A stretch of 64,000 nt of DNA from Candidatus Enterovibrio escicola (GTDB lineage: Bacteria; Pseudomonadota; Gammaproteobacteria; Enterobacterales; Vibrionaceae): positions 49,884 through 113,883 of the forward strand of contig NZ_NBYY01000022.1 in the NCBI RefSeq assembly GCF_002464935.1, in the 5' to 3' direction. The notes beneath the pieces were generated by a model. That model did no database searches, had not been told where the DNA came from, and saw only the letters and a program-made list of their open reading frames with translations. Shown piece by piece: positions 47,775 to 57,621 of the stretch (position 1 is its first letter; the number at the start of each line of letters is the position of its first letter). The position numbers and the translations under genes were made by a program.

Positions 47775-48974
47775 ATGACTACGAATGTAATTAACAGTTC
47801 ATCTCAGCAATTGACATTTCTCTCAATTCTTGTTCTCGGTGCTATTGCGGCACTAACACCACTAGCTATCGATATGTACCTTCCAGCAATGCCAGAAATT
47901 GCACGAGATTTGATGGCGTCACCTGGGCAGGTTCAACGTACGCTGACGGCGTATACTGCTGGCTTTGCGATCGGTCAACTTATCCATGGACCTATTTCTG
48001 ATAGTTATGGTCGTCGACCGGTCCTAATTGTAGGTGTGTTTATGTTCCTTATTGGTACGATTGTTAGTGCCAATGCAATTGACATTAGCACTTTGACATA
48101 TGTGCGTTCAGCACAAGGGTTTTGTGGTGCAGCATCTGCAGTTGTTATTCAAGCACTAGTACGTGATATGTTTGACCGAGAAGATTTTGCACGCACCATA
48201 TCGTTTATTACTTTGGTGATGACGGTTGCGCCGCTTATTGCACCACTGATGGGAGGATATTTATCCCTATGGTTTGGTTGGCGCTCCATTTTCTGGGTAC
48301 TAGCAATATTTGCCGTTTTGGTCATTGTGTTGATCGTGATCTTCATCCCCGAGACCTTGTCTGTGGAACACCGTCCGCCACTTCGCATTGGTTCAACATT
48401 GCGTAATTACCTGAAAATATTACGTTCTCGCTCAGCGGTTAGTTACATTATGGCATCGAGTTTTTCCTTTGCAGGAATGTTTTCTTTCCTTACCGCAGGT
48501 TCATTTGTCTATATAGATTATTATGGTGTTAGCGTACAAAACTTTGGTTATTTCTTCAGCTTAAATGTGGTATGTTTAATTATTATGACCGCGTTAAACG
48601 GGAAATTCGTACGCAAAGTCGGCAGTGACAACATGCTTAAATTCGGCTTAATTCTCCAATTGATTGCAGGTGTGGTGTTGATCATTTGTCAATTCATGGA
48701 GTGGGGACTATGGGGAACGGTCATTCCCATCATGTTATTTATGGGAACCATTTCAATTGTGGCCAGTAATTCGATGGCTTGTGTGTTGAACGCTTACCCT
48801 GAGTTTGCAGGTACTGCATCGTCGCTTGCAGGCACAATGAGGTTCGGTACTGGTACGATAGTTGGCACTATTGTTACGTCCATTTCAGTGGAATCTGTGT
48901 GGCCTATGACTGGATCTATAGCGATCTGTGCGATTCTCTCCGCCATCTTTTATTGGGTAATGTCTAGAAAATAA
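47775..48974 (+). CDS. Bcr/CflA-type multidrug efflux MFS transporter
   Basis: 399 residues from ATG 47775 (MTTNVINSSSQQLTFLSILV) with AAGG 7 nt upstream. The frame is open to ATG 47658 (with a GGAG box), but that adds 39 residues with no family match. Twelve membrane segments; the first-helix motif TPLAIDMYLPAMPEIARDL and motif A GPISDSYGRRPVLIVG (about 70-85) mark the Bcr/CflA drug:H+ antiporter group (bicyclomycin, sulfonamide, chloramphenicol export). Actual substrate unknown. IS5 debris upstream. Intact. Confidence 0.88.
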   Translation: MTTNVINSSSQQLTFLSILVLGAIAALTPLAIDMYLPAMPEIARDLMASPGQVQRTLTAYTAGFAIGQLIHGPISDSYGRRPVLIVGVFMFLIGTIVSANAIDISTLTYVRSAQGFCGAASAVVIQALVRDMFDREDFARTISFITLVMTVAPLIAPLMGGYLSLWFGWRSIFWVLAIFAVLVIVLIVIFIPETLSVEHRPPLRIGSTLRNYLKILRSRSAVSYIMASSFSFAGMFSFLTAGSFVYIDYYGVSVQNFGYFFSLNVVCLIIMTALNGKFVRKVGSDNMLKFGLILQLIAGVVLIICQFMEWGLWGTVIPIMLFMGTISIVASNSMACVLNAYPEFAGTASSLAGTMRFGTGTIVGTIVTSISVESVWPMTGSIAICAILSAIFYWVMSRK

Positions 48975-49202
48975 AGACATAAATTACGTAGAAGATATTA
49001 AATTTATAGTGAAAATAGAGGTTATCTGAGCTGGGAAAATGAAAAACACCAAAAGTATATAGAACTATTCCAGTTAGCCCTGAATATCTTTTATTACACT
49101 GAGTGACTTATGTGGTTTAAGAAATAGCGTGTTAGTAATATTATCTCTGCTGAGATAAAACAATGGATTCATCAGGTATTCTAGGGGTTATTTTTGATTA
49201 AA

Positions 49203-50117
49203 TTAGGCCTATAATGCACTGATCCAAATCTTCTTTATCGCTTCTATATTTGCCAGTGCTTCACCAACTTTAGCATTGTAATCACGAAGAGTGAGTTCAG
49301 GGCTCAACAACTGTTCATAGCGAAATATTGCTGTCTCTGCTAACGAGAATTTATGATAACCTCTGTCCTTTTCTACTCCACCAATGTATCTTTTTCTAAC
49401 GCTTTTACTACTTCATTTCTCGGATATTCTTCTTCCCAGTACCCCGCGTTACTTCTAGGTAGAATACGGGGCATTATTCTTTTATTTTTTAGTATGGGGA
49501 GACATGCTTTTGTGTCATAGGCTCCATCAGCACTAACTTGCTGTATCTTTCATCGTGATGAGTGAAGAAATGTAGGTAAAACTTCATTGTCACCCACTGA
49601 CACTAGGTTAACTTCTGCAGCAATAACCTCATGAGTAAACACATCAATCGCGAGATGAAGTTTGCGCCAGAGACACCTATGTTCCTTACCATGTTTACGC
49701 CTTTTCCATGTACCTTTAGGTTTGTGTCATCAATAACGACGTGAGCGACAACTTCTCGACTCAATAAACGGTACTTAACTTTTACGGTCTTCGTACGCAT
49801 GACTAATGCAAGTGTATGTAGGGGATTTCAGCGGGATATTCATCAACGTAAAAACCGCATTGAGAAAGCTTTCTAACGCACAAAGTAGGAGCTTGAAAAT
49901 ACCTTTCACCATCAGTGATTTTTCAATCGAGGTATCCGAAAATATCCACCCATGGCCACGATGATCATTATGCTTTAGACAAGGCAATGCCTTAATAGTA
50001 GCGTCGTTTATCCAAAAGGTGACTAAATTACGGTTTACTAATGCTTAATTATATTATTTCCAGTTGCTGATCTTGTGCTTAACTTTTCCATCATAACTGC
50101 CTCCTTAATTCCATGAT
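49203..50117 (-). mobile_element. IS5 (IS903 group) nearly full-length defective copy
   Basis: Minus strand from the end near 50117 to GGCCTATAATGCACTGATCC at 49205. Broken transposase: SLMVKGIFKLLLCALESFLN and IPLKSPTYTCISHAYEDRKS (49775-49987), VKYRLLSREVVAHVVIDDTN (49603-49800), then VLPTFLHSSR-like, GAYDTKACLPILKNK, and FRYEQLLSPELTLRDYNAKV near 49270-49330. At least three frameshifts. The most complete IS5 here and a good reference for consensus building. Confidence 0.8.
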
Positions 50118-50447
50118 GATCTGATCATTTGAAATAAGCTATTGACTGCAAAAGGACTTTGTTCATGAATAACTTAGACGCTATTTTCGTCGATGTCGAC
50201 GACTTCTGCCAGACTTTCCTTCCTGCATGGGAAGAATACCTAATTTCTTCCGGTGTCAAATAAAGAAACAAGCCTTCTCTCCTCTCAGTTAGCAAAGTGA
50301 TGACGATATTGATAGCTTTCCATCAATAGGGGTATCGAGACTTAAAAACCTATTACATCCACTTTGTTTACCGCTACCTTAGCAACTAATTTCCTGAATT
50401 AGTCAGCTACATGCGAATGCTCAAGCTCATGCAACGTATTCTAAAAT
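50118..50447 (+). mobile_element. IS982 5' fragment
   Basis: Joined directly to the IS5 end. Reads MNNLDAIFVDVDDFCQTFLP, AWEEYLISSGVK, a stop, then broken SVSKVMTILIAFHQ and LKTYYIHFVYRYLSN. The outermost 5' terminus and everything past LKLMQ are missing. Confidence 0.7.
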
Positions 50448-50589
50448 AAGAGATTATATAATAAAAAGAAAGTTAGTTAGTCAGTACATATGATACATGT
50501 AGACAGAGTTGCTATTCTTTTACACTTACACGTCGTGTTTGTGACCCAATACAGACGTAGAGTTCTAGGTGATTTACACTTGCTCAGTC

Positions 50590-50790
50590 TTGGAGTAACA
50601 TTCAAAGAACTTTGATTGGGGTTTAATGCCAAGCTTAGTTAATTTAACGGGGATAGTGATCACGTTCACTTGTTAGTTTCAACATCACCAAACACTCTCA
50701 ATATTGTGAAACTTGTTAACTCACTTCAAGCCGTTAGTTCCAGAAGACTTCGACGGGAGTTTAATGACATTGCGGGTGTGTTTAGCTAGA
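50590..50790 (+). pseudogene. IS200/IS605 TnpA (HUH) fragment
   Basis: From 50643 the + strand reads FNGDSDHVHLLVSTSPNTLN then IVKLVNSLQAVSSRRLRREF and NDIAGVF before a stop. DHVHLLV is the HUH motif of the Y1 single-strand transposase, and LVNSLQAVSSRRLRREF is its conserved following helix. A stop precedes FNGD and the catalytic-Tyr region is absent, so it is a fragment. It lies just 3' of sanA, convergent with it. Confidence 0.75.
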
Positions 50791-50815
50791 ATGTTCTTTA
50801 TCAAGAGGGCTGGAC

Positions 50816-51490
50816 TTATTTCTTGAATCTAGAATTGGTTTGAATAACATTGATACAAATGCTCTCTTTTGGACCAAGAAATCTAGGTTGTACGTTTAAT
50901 ATATAAATATCTAAAATTGCCTTCACTCTGGCGACTGTTTCACGAACGCGAATTTTTAATCCTGCTAATCCCTTAGGGCTTGGAGCTGCTAAGCAAATAG
51001 CATCAATATCATAATGTTCTGTAATGAATAGAGCACGTTCACAGTGGAAGGCCTGTGTGACTAGTGTAAATGCATTAGCATCAAATATTTTTTTCGCCCT
51101 AATTACGGAATCAAGTGTACGAAAACCTGCGTAATCAAGATAAATTCTGCTATTGGGTATACCAGCACGTAACATGTCACGTTTCATCGTCCAAGGTTCA
51201 TTGTAAGAGAGATGTTCGTTATCACCACTTAGCAAAAGAACATTAACTTTGTTATTTTGGTATAACTCCTTTGCGGCTTCTATACGATACGTATAATAAG
51301 GATTGAGGTTTTTTCCGATGTACTTGCTTGTTCCAAGAACGAGCGCAATATTCCGTGATGGTATTTTTTGTATGGAATCGAAGATCCTTCCCCTAGCTTG
51401 TATAGACACCCAGATGTCGGCTGCCGCTACGAAAATGAGCAATATTATTAAAGTAACGATAATAAATAGAAATAATTTATGGAGATACAT
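50816..51490 (-). CDS. sanA: SanA-type DUF218 membrane protein
   Basis: 224 residues (E. coli SanA 239). One N-terminal membrane helix (LFLFIIVTLIILLIFVAAAD, about 6-25) and a periplasmic DUF218/YdcF-like domain: ALVLGTSKYI near 49, YRIEAAKELYQNNKVNVLLL, SGDNEHLSYNEPWTMKRDM near 88-106, LDYAGFRTLDSVIRAKKIF, VTQAFHCERALFI. SanA affects envelope permeability (vancomycin sensitivity at high temperature in E. coli); its reaction is unknown. The ATG at 51490 is reasonable though no strong Shine-Dalgarno is seen. Alone, flanked by IS relics. Intact. Confidence 0.88.
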   Translation of the reverse strand: MYLHKLFLFIIVTLIILLIFVAAADIWVSIQARGRIFDSIQKIPSRNIALVLGTSKYIGKNLNPYYTYRIEAAKELYQNNKVNVLLLSGDNEHLSYNEPWTMKRDMLRAGIPNSRIYLDYAGFRTLDSVIRAKKIFDANAFTLVTQAFHCERALFITEHYDIDAICLAAPSPKGLAGLKIRVRETVARVKAILDIYILNVQPRFLGPKESICINVIQTNSRFKK

Positions 51491-51689
51491 AACATACTGA
51501 ATGGAGTAAAATAGCGTTAAGATAATAGATTATACTAAAGCGTTGAGAATCACAAAAAGAACCTATACACCTATGCAACGTCGTTTAGTTAATAGGGGAC
51601 TTGACTTTAAATCATAATCGTGACCCGCATGGTTTAGTGTAGAAGATGAAGAAGACTACTAGAAATGGTATTTTTGTCTCCCCTAGGTT

Positions 51690-52125
51690 AACCTCAGATC
51701 TGCATAAGCACTTGCTTATCAAACCAAGTTATCTTGATACTCGGCTTCTTTGGTTGAAATGAATACGCAATGAGCCCCGCTAGCAAGTTGACCATAAAGA
51801 TGATACAATAACGGTGCAGAGAATGTTCTATTTGGGATCTTTCTTATTTGGTCAAAATCGGTTTCGATAATAAATCGTTTCCGGAGTATCAAGAGGTTCC
51901 AAAGTTTCATCACTTTGGGTTTCATGTTTTTTTACACCTGTTATCAGTGTCACTCCCTTGTTTGCAAGTTCCCGCTCCAATGGATCAGAGATATAACCTT
52001 TAATCTCCGTATAAACACCCCCAAAGCTCGTTAACCATTTCCGATATAGGCTTTCTATCATCCACGTTAACCGTCGTCACTTTGATCGAGATAATTCCAC
52101 CTTGGTCAAGGTTAGGTTAACTTTT
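51690..52125 (-). mobile_element. IS982 3' fragment
   Basis: 3' end AACCTCAGATCTGCATAAGC at 51690; minus-strand pieces KGYISDPLERELANKGVTLI then TGVKKHETQSDETLEPLDTP (a frameshift in KPKVMKLWN) and MKPKVMKLWNLLILRKRFII. The 5' half is absent; the right edge near 52125 ends in the middle of IINDQGGI. Confidence 0.75.
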
Positions 52126-52209
52126 GGTAACTCATAGTAGCACTGCTTATGTGTTTTTCTAGAAGTAATCTGTACCACTAATATTAGGCATGTTGTTGAA
52201 CAGTATCAA

Positions 52210-52555
52210 CCCATGTATTCAATAGATTTTTCTTCGTATAAAAACCATTCTTTTACAGGGTAATCATTATAGCTACCATTGACGTTAAATGTCGCTTTTA
52301 CCCGCAAACAAAAACGGTTAAAAAGCATGATATCAACCTTGGTGTCCACCAAGGTTATCGTTACCAAGCATGTTACCAAACTTTCCAGCTTGGATATACA
52401 TGCAGGGCTTATCAGGCGGAGAGAAAAGCGCAAATTATTGAACTGGCTATGAATAATTCTGGTATTCGTGACTCTTCTCGAGTGCTACACATCAATATTA
52501 ATTTGGTTATCATAGTTTTAAAAAACTTACACACGCTGTTTAACTACATTCCCTC
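52210..52555 (+). pseudogene. IS1-family 5' relic (InsA N-terminus)
   Basis: Left end CCATGTATTCAATAGATTTT, then from about 52268 ATIDVKCRFYPQTKTVKKHD, INLGVHQGYRYQACYQTFQL, GYTCRAYQAERKAQIIELAM, NNSGIRDSSRVLHINLNLV: the IS1 InsA protein, with zinc-finger positions partly lost (CRFYPQ for CxxC). No InsB follows. This is the 5' partner of the 3' relics at 25655 and 37880, and gives the 5' terminus of IS1 in this genome. Confidence 0.75.
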
Positions 52556-52589
52556 TTGATGTACTCGAAGTTGTGCTCATTTACTTTGA

Positions 52590-52905
52590 TGTTATTTCCC
52601 AACTATCTGAACTAATCGCAATTCCTATACTCAGATCATCATGAAGTTTAAAGGGAGGTGATGATGGGAAAGGACAAGCATAAGATCAGCAGCTGGAAAC
52701 AATATAATCAAGTATTGGTAAACTGGGGCTCAGCCCTAAACTCACTCTTCGTGATTACAATTCTCAAGTTGGTGAAACGCTGTAAAATGTGAAAGCAATG
52801 AACAAAGTAATAATACTTGGTATATCTGTTCGCCAACAGACAAATTAAAACTATAAAAAAGATTTTTATCAGTGCATTATGGTGCTGACTTAATCAACAA
52901 CGTAC
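52590..52905 (+). mobile_element. Internally deleted IS5 derivative
   Basis: 5' 150 bp of IS5 (ATCTGAACTAATCGCAATTC, leader GGGAGGTGATGATGGGAAAG, then KHKISSWKQYNQVLVNWGS) joined directly to the last 160 bp (LTLRDYNSQVGETL) and the IS5 right end near 52895. All catalytic codons are missing, leaving a 310-bp miniature with both ends. Confidence 0.7.
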
Positions 52906-52919
52906 ATACACCTGTATGT

Positions 52920-53150
52920 ACGTGATTTCAGCGGGACATTCATCAACGTAAAAACCGCATTGAGAAAGCGTTTTAATTTATGAAGTGGGAGTTTAAAAAT
53001 ACCTTTTACCATCAGTTCCGTTTCAATCTCGGTATCCTAAAATACAAACCCAAGCTGCTGATCTTATGCTTGTCCTTTCCCATCATCACCTCCCTTTAAA
53101 CTTCATGATGATCTGAGTGTAGAAATTGCGATTGGTTCAGATATTCTCGA
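52920..53150 (-). mobile_element. IS5 5' fragment in opposite orientation
   Basis: Minus strand from the end near 53140 (ATCTGAACCAATCGCAATTT) through GGGAGGTGATGATGGGAAAG, then YRDRNGTDGKRYF-like, SLNAVFTLMNVPLKSRTYRC, with an internal deletion. Its inner edge is the palindrome CGTACATACACCTGTATGTACG at 52903. Together with the previous entry it gives an inverted pair of IS5 5' ends. Confidence 0.65.
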
Positions 53151-53165
53151 AACGTATACGATTTA

Positions 53166-53816
53166 CTAAATAGGTAGAGTATCTGCTACGTGCGGATTAT
53201 ACTTTCTTTCGTGACCAAAGGTGGAATTAGACCCATGACCAGGCACGAATGTTATATCATTCCCCAGTAGGAAAAGTTTGTCTTTAATTGAGCTAATCAA
53301 CGTTGAGTGATTGCCTCTCGGGAAATCAGTGCGACCAATACTACCATTGAACAAAACATCACCTACCCATGCTAAACGATCTTCATCATTAAAAAACACC
53401 ACGTGTCCAGGAGTGTGACCTGGAGTATGAATTACTAAAAGCCTACTTTCGCCAATCATAATTTCATCTCCATCCTCTAACCACTGATCAGGATCAAAGG
53501 CTTCGGCACCGGCAAAACCAAACATATCACTTTGCGCAGGTAATGCCTGAAGCCAAAATATGTCTTGTTTTTCTGGGCCAATAATAGGAACTGATAATGC
53601 TTCCTTTACTTCCACAGCCCCACCAACATGATCTAAGTGCCCGTGTGTTAATAAAATTTTGGTAATGTTAATGCCTAGTGATTCCACTTTAGTAAGCAAT
53701 TTTTGAGCCTCGCCACCAGGATCAACTAATGCAGCTTCTTTGGTTTTTTCACACCAAATAATAGAACAATTCTGTTGGAATGCAGTAACAGGGACAATTT
53801 TAAATTTCAATGCCAT
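53166..53816 (-). CDS. gloC: Glyoxalase II-type MBL hydrolase GloC (YcbL)
   Basis: 216 residues from ATG 53816 (MALKFKIVPVTAFQQNCSII), matching YcbL length (215); the frame is open 11 codons further but without family sequence. Metallo-beta-lactamase fold hydrolase that cleaves S-lactoylglutathione, the second step of methylglyoxal detoxification. Metal ligands: THGHLDHVGG (HxHxDH, about 58-63), HTPGHTPGHVVF near 129-137, GDVLFNGSIGRTDFP (bridging Asp) and VPGHGSNS near 194. It lacks the long C-terminal domain of GloB. Intact. IS5 debris directly 3'. Confidence 0.92.
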   Translation of the reverse strand: MALKFKIVPVTAFQQNCSIIWCEKTKEAALVDPGGEAQKLLTKVESLGINITKILLTHGHLDHVGGAVEVKEALSVPIIGPEKQDIFWLQALPAQSDMFGFAGAEAFDPDQWLEDGDEIMIGESRLLVIHTPGHTPGHVVFFNDEDRLAWVGDVLFNGSIGRTDFPRGNHSTLISSIKDKLFLLGNDITFVPGHGSNSTFGHERKYNPHVADTLPI

Positions 53817-53888
53817 AAGACAATCCGTGTAAATACAAAAAGAACGCAAAGCATATCATGTAAACATCAATTCTTTAATACTATCCCA

Positions 53889-53911
53889 GACGACCCCAAT
53901 TAGGGGTCGTC
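53889..53911. repeat. Perfect 9-bp hairpin upstream of gloC
   Basis: GACGACCCC, loop AATTA, GGGGTCGTC. No T tract of note on either side (AGCTTAGTCTTATT follows on +). Sits 73 nt upstream of the gloC ATG. Could be a regulatory leader structure or the terminator stem of a lost upstream gene. Confidence 0.55.
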
Positions 53912-54067
53912 AGCTTAGTCTTATTGGTATGTCATCAGAACCTTAGTTTTTATTTGTAAGGCGTTTGTGATGTTATACAGTTCTTTGCTAGAATTGTTAC
54001 ACATAAACGCAAAAACTCTGTTTGAACATTTTTTTGTTATCAAAAACCCTTGCTAAACATTGAAAGT

Positions 54068-54215
54068 ATTCATTTATTCAATAAGTTGATTTCCGTCTAG
54101 AAAATGGATTTTGTCGGAATTACAATTCCTGTTAGGAAACATGATATATGCAGTAATAGACAACTGGTTTACAAGTTAGACTAAACGAACAATTTAACTT
54201 ATTGAATAAATGACC
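54068..54215. repeat. IS1-end miniature element, copy 4
   Basis: 148 bp. Left CATTTATTCAATAAGTTGAT, right AACTTATTGAATAAATGACC: inverted ends of about 20 bp. Interior GGAATTACAATTCCTGTTAG, AAACATGATATATGCAGTAA recurs at 59678 as TTACGAATCCTTGTTAAAAC, ACATGATATCTGCAACAGTC. No coding capacity. Confidence 0.7.
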
Positions 54216-54217
54216 TG

Positions 54218-54903
54218 AGAAAGAATATGAAACCAAATTTGATGAAACTTTTGGTTTCATATTCTTTCTTACACCCTTTATCAGTGTCATTCCCTTGTCT
54301 GCAAGTTCCCGCTCCAATGAGCCAGAGATATAACCTTTATCTCCGTATCAACACCCCAAAAGCTCGTCAGCCCTTTCCGATACAGGTTTTCTATCATCCA
54401 CATTATCCGTCGTCACTTTAACTTAGATAATGCCACCTTGGTCATAGATAATCAGGTGTAATTTAAAACCGTAAAACCACCCCATCATTCCTTTTCCTCG
54501 CTTCGAGGTACCTCTGAAAAACCTGATATCTGAGAATGAGTAGGTTGTGACAAACCTGTAGCTTGGACGAATCAACGAAGGCAAGTCCTGTCGGTGGGTG
54601 AGGTAGTGGCAAACAAAGTCGATGTAATAGAGTGTAAAGTCACGATACCCTAATTGATGGAAAGTTATCACTATCGTCATCACTTCGCTAACTTAAAAAA
54701 TGAGAAGGCTTGTTTCTTTGTTTAACACCGGAAGAAATTAGGTGTTTTTCCCATGCAGGGAGGAAAGGCTAGCAGAAGCCGTCGACATCGACGAAAATAA
54801 TATCTAAGTTATTCATGCTCAAGTCCTTATGCAGTCAATAGTTTTTTCTAAACTATCAGATCGTGACTTTGGCATTTAGTTCATTTCTTATGCGCAGCTA
54901 AGG
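54218..54903 (-). mobile_element. IS982 defective copy with a fold-back at its broken 3' side
   Basis: 5' end at 54903 (GCTGCGCATAAGAAATGAAC reversed); pieces MMTIVITFHQLGYRDFTLYY, IDFVCHYLTHRQDLPSLIRP, YRFVTTYSFSDIRFFRGTSK (54423-54683) with a deletion between CHYLT and HRQDL, and ELADKGMTLIKGVRKNMKPK. At 54221-54270 AGAAAGAATATGAAACCAAA is followed 12 nt later by its exact complement TTTGGTTTCATATTCTTTCT, where the true 3' quarter should be. Confidence 0.75.
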
Positions 54904-55143
54904 TTAACTCAATATAAGTTTATTGTATTATATTTCCTTGAAATATGACCACCTCCCCCCTCTAATCGAAATTAGAATGTAATATTATAAGGTTTTAATC
55001 ATATTATAGTCGCATACTAGTTGCCTTTTGTGTAAGGTTTAGAGAGGTTCGTAGGAATATATTTCTATTACAGTATATGTTTATTTCACAAATGATGCTG
55101 CATTTTTAAATGGTTTGTTGGGGTTTTCTAAGGAGACGCTTCG
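54904..55143. promoter_or_regulatory. Upstream region of the MarR gene
   Basis: AT-rich 240 bp with no gene. TAAGGAG lies 6 nt before the MarR ATG. TTTGTGTAAGGTTTAGAGAG and TATTACAGTATATGTTTATT occur in it; a promoter is expected but not assignable with confidence. Confidence 0.35.
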
Positions 55144-55629
55144 ATGGAGAAGCATGAGGAAGTACTAGTAGCGCTTCGGCAAATCATCCGAGCAATTGAT
55201 CTGCATTCCAGAAAGTTAAAAAAGGAAGCTGGTTTAACTGGCCCACAATTAGTTTTGATGAGAGCAATTGTCGATTTAGATGAGGTGACCATACGTCAAC
55301 TGTCAAACCATACCAATATGAGTCAAGCAACAGCAACGACGATTCTTGACCGCCTCGCTAACCGCAATCTGATTGTGCGAGTACGAAACAATATGGATAA
55401 GCGGAAAGTGCATGCCCATCTGACTCCTGAAGGTCTTCGAACACTCCAGCAAGCCCCAAAACCACTACAACAGAACTTTATCTCTCGTTTTCATGCATTA
55501 GAAGAGTGGGAGCAATCTCTGCTCATTTCTTCTGTTCAACGCATTTCTTCAATGATGAATAATAATAGTATTAACACTACACCTCTTTTGGCAGTCACCT
55601 CTATTACAACATCTCATAACTCCATATAA
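55144..55629 (+). CDS. MarR-family regulator, possibly CosR/EctR-like
   Basis: 161 residues. Winged helix of the MarR family: SRKLKKEAGLTGPQLVLMRA (about 22-41), LDEVTIRQLSNHTNMSQATATTILDRLANRNLIVRV recognition helix and wing (about 45-82; the longest conserved run), then NNMDKRKVHAHLTPEGLRTL and the C-terminal dimerisation helix EEWEQSLLISSVQRISSMM. From memory of the family, the N-terminus MEKHEEVLVALRQIIRAIDL and the EEWEQSLLISSVQRI end look like the compatible-solute regulators CosR of vibrios and EctR; this is an impression, not a search result. No ectoine or betaine genes are nearby, only IS982. Confidence 0.8.
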   Translation: MEKHEEVLVALRQIIRAIDLHSRKLKKEAGLTGPQLVLMRAIVDLDEVTIRQLSNHTNMSQATATTILDRLANRNLIVRVRNNMDKRKVHAHLTPEGLRTLQQAPKPLQQNFISRFHALEEWEQSLLISSVQRISSMMNNNSINTTPLLAVTSITTSHNSI

Positions 55630-55696
55630 AAAGAGGATCTCTCCCGATATTTTTCAAATCGTCACTTAGAATGATGACTTTCTTACTCGAAGTATG

Positions 55697-56680
55697 TATT
55701 TAACTTCAGATCTGCATAAGGCATTATTTATCAAGCCGAGTCATCTGGATACTCGGCTTCTTTGGTTAAAATAAATATGCGATGAGCCCCGCCAACAAGT
55801 TGCCCATAAATCTGATACAACTACGGTGCCGAGAATACTCGATTTGGGATATATTTTTTAGTTGGTCAAAAACAGTTTCAATAATAAATCATTTCCGGAG
55901 TATCAGGCGGTTCCAAAGCTTCATCACTTTTGGTTCATATTTTTTACACCTATTATCAGTGTCACCCTCTTGTCTTCGAGTTCCCACTCCACTAGATCAG
56001 TGATATAACCTTTGTCTCCGTATAAACACCTCCAAAGATCGTCAGCCATTTCCTACACAGGTCTTCTATCATCCACGTTAGCCGTTGTCACTCTGACTAA
56101 TATAATGCTACCTTGGATCATTGATACTAAGGTGTAATTTGAAACCATATAACCACGCCATCGTTCCTTTTTCTCGCTTCGCGGTACCTTTAAAAACCTA
56201 ATGTCTAAAAATGCGTAGATTGTGACAAACCTGTAGCTTAGACGAATAAACAAAGACAATCCCTGTCGGCTTTTCCTGACGGTGAGTGAGGTAAGAGCAA
56301 AGCGGGCACCAGAATATCTTGAATGAGCTCGAACATTCGCGTGTAGTTGACTAATTCAGCAAATTTATTGGTGAGTCCGAGGCAGATAAAGTGGATGTAA
56401 TAGGTTTTGAAGTCTCGATACCCCGATTGATGAAAAGCTATCACTATAGTCATCACTTCGCTTACGGAGAGGCGAAAAGGCTTATTTCTTTATTTGATAC
56501 CGGAATAAATTAGGTATTTTTCCATGCAGGAAGGAAAGTTTAGCAGAAGTCGTCGACATCGACGGAAATAGCATCTAAGTTATTCATATATAAGTCCTTA
56601 TGCAGGCGATATTTTTTAAAAGATCAGATCGCTACTTGGGTATTTAGTTTATTACTTATGCGCAACTCAGGTTAATATAA
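55697..56680 (-). mobile_element. IS982 nearly full-length defective copy
   Basis: About 984 bp from AACTTCAGATCTGCATAAGG (3' end) to GCGCAACTCAGGTTAA (5' end). Transposase pieces: MMTIVIAFHQSGYRDFKTYY, IHFICLGLTNKFAELVNYTR (56238-56456), RLSYRFVTIYAFLDIRFLKV then VTTANVDDRRPV (56053-56259), and the C-terminal part on shifted frames. Together with 62113-63077 it gives the full length of the element (about 0.97-0.98 kb) and both ends. Confidence 0.8.
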
Positions 56681-57621
56681 AAGAGGAAACTAACTACCGA
56701 AAGTGCTACGCTCTTCTATCCAAATAAACAAACTGGACTACCATACTAAAAGTACATTCTCCTCATCCTCTTTTAGCCTGTAGATATGCATGGCTCATAA
56801 ACAGTTAAATGACAATAATTGATTTCATATTAATCAACGATTGGCTGATGGTGATTTCTTTAGTTAGATTACCTGAACACTTGTAGGTGGTGTTGTTGAC
56901 ATTGAATAATGCTATGATATTACTGATGAAAATACGGAGTTAAGTCATTCCAAAATTGATACTGTCGTTGGGACTTGGCACAAGTATTTTTTATTTTACG
57001 TAGGGATTTTTTTCCAGAAAATATATGTGGTGGGGCTTAAGGCATGTCCTTTACCGTGATTAATAAAGATAATAAGTTCTGCTGCATCAGAAAGATACCC
57101 AATAAGTAGGTGTGGGTACTGTAGTGGAAACGTTTATTTAAATTGTGAATTCTACCTCTTATGACTTCAAAACCCTCGCGTTAGACAACAGTACAAACTT
57201 CGCCAATCATGAGGAGGTCGATGAAAGCACAGATATTAATTTTTATTTTAGCCAGACCTTATAGGTCGAGTGATTAGGGGCTGAATGAGCATACCAATGA
57301 TCTGATAAGGAGATTCTTACCAGAAGGAACTGACTTTAACGAGGTTAGTAATGAGGAAGTGACCAAGATAAAACATATCCTCAACACACGTGGTAGAGCT
57401 ACTCTCTGGTATCGTTCACTTAACAAGATCTTTTGAGAGTATTTAATGGCAGATTAAGATCTAACACCTGCGCATCTCACCTAACGGAGAGCGGAGATGA
57501 TGAAAGATAGACATTCATGTAGTTTCCTTAGATCGAAAATAGTATTAACAAACTATGCCCATAGTAGCAGATCGTGTATGTTAGGAAGTCTTAGTTTAAC
57601 AAGGAATATAGACGCCCACTT
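56681..57621 (+). other. Relic region with IS30 C-terminal fragment (57150-57450)
   Basis: No intact gene. About 57170-57430 on the + strand reads TLALDNSTNFANHEEVDEST, DINFYFSQTL, then GTDFNEVSNEEVTKI-like, LNTRGRATLWYRSLNKIF: the IS30 catalytic DN(G), HxxV, RPRxTLGY..P blocks with the D-N-G changed to DNS and several stops. Near 57003 a block like the IS91-like end (TATATGTGGTGGGGCTTAAG) appears. CATCTCACCTAACGGAGAGC at about 57473 recurs near 16721. The rest is unassigned. Confidence 0.5.
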
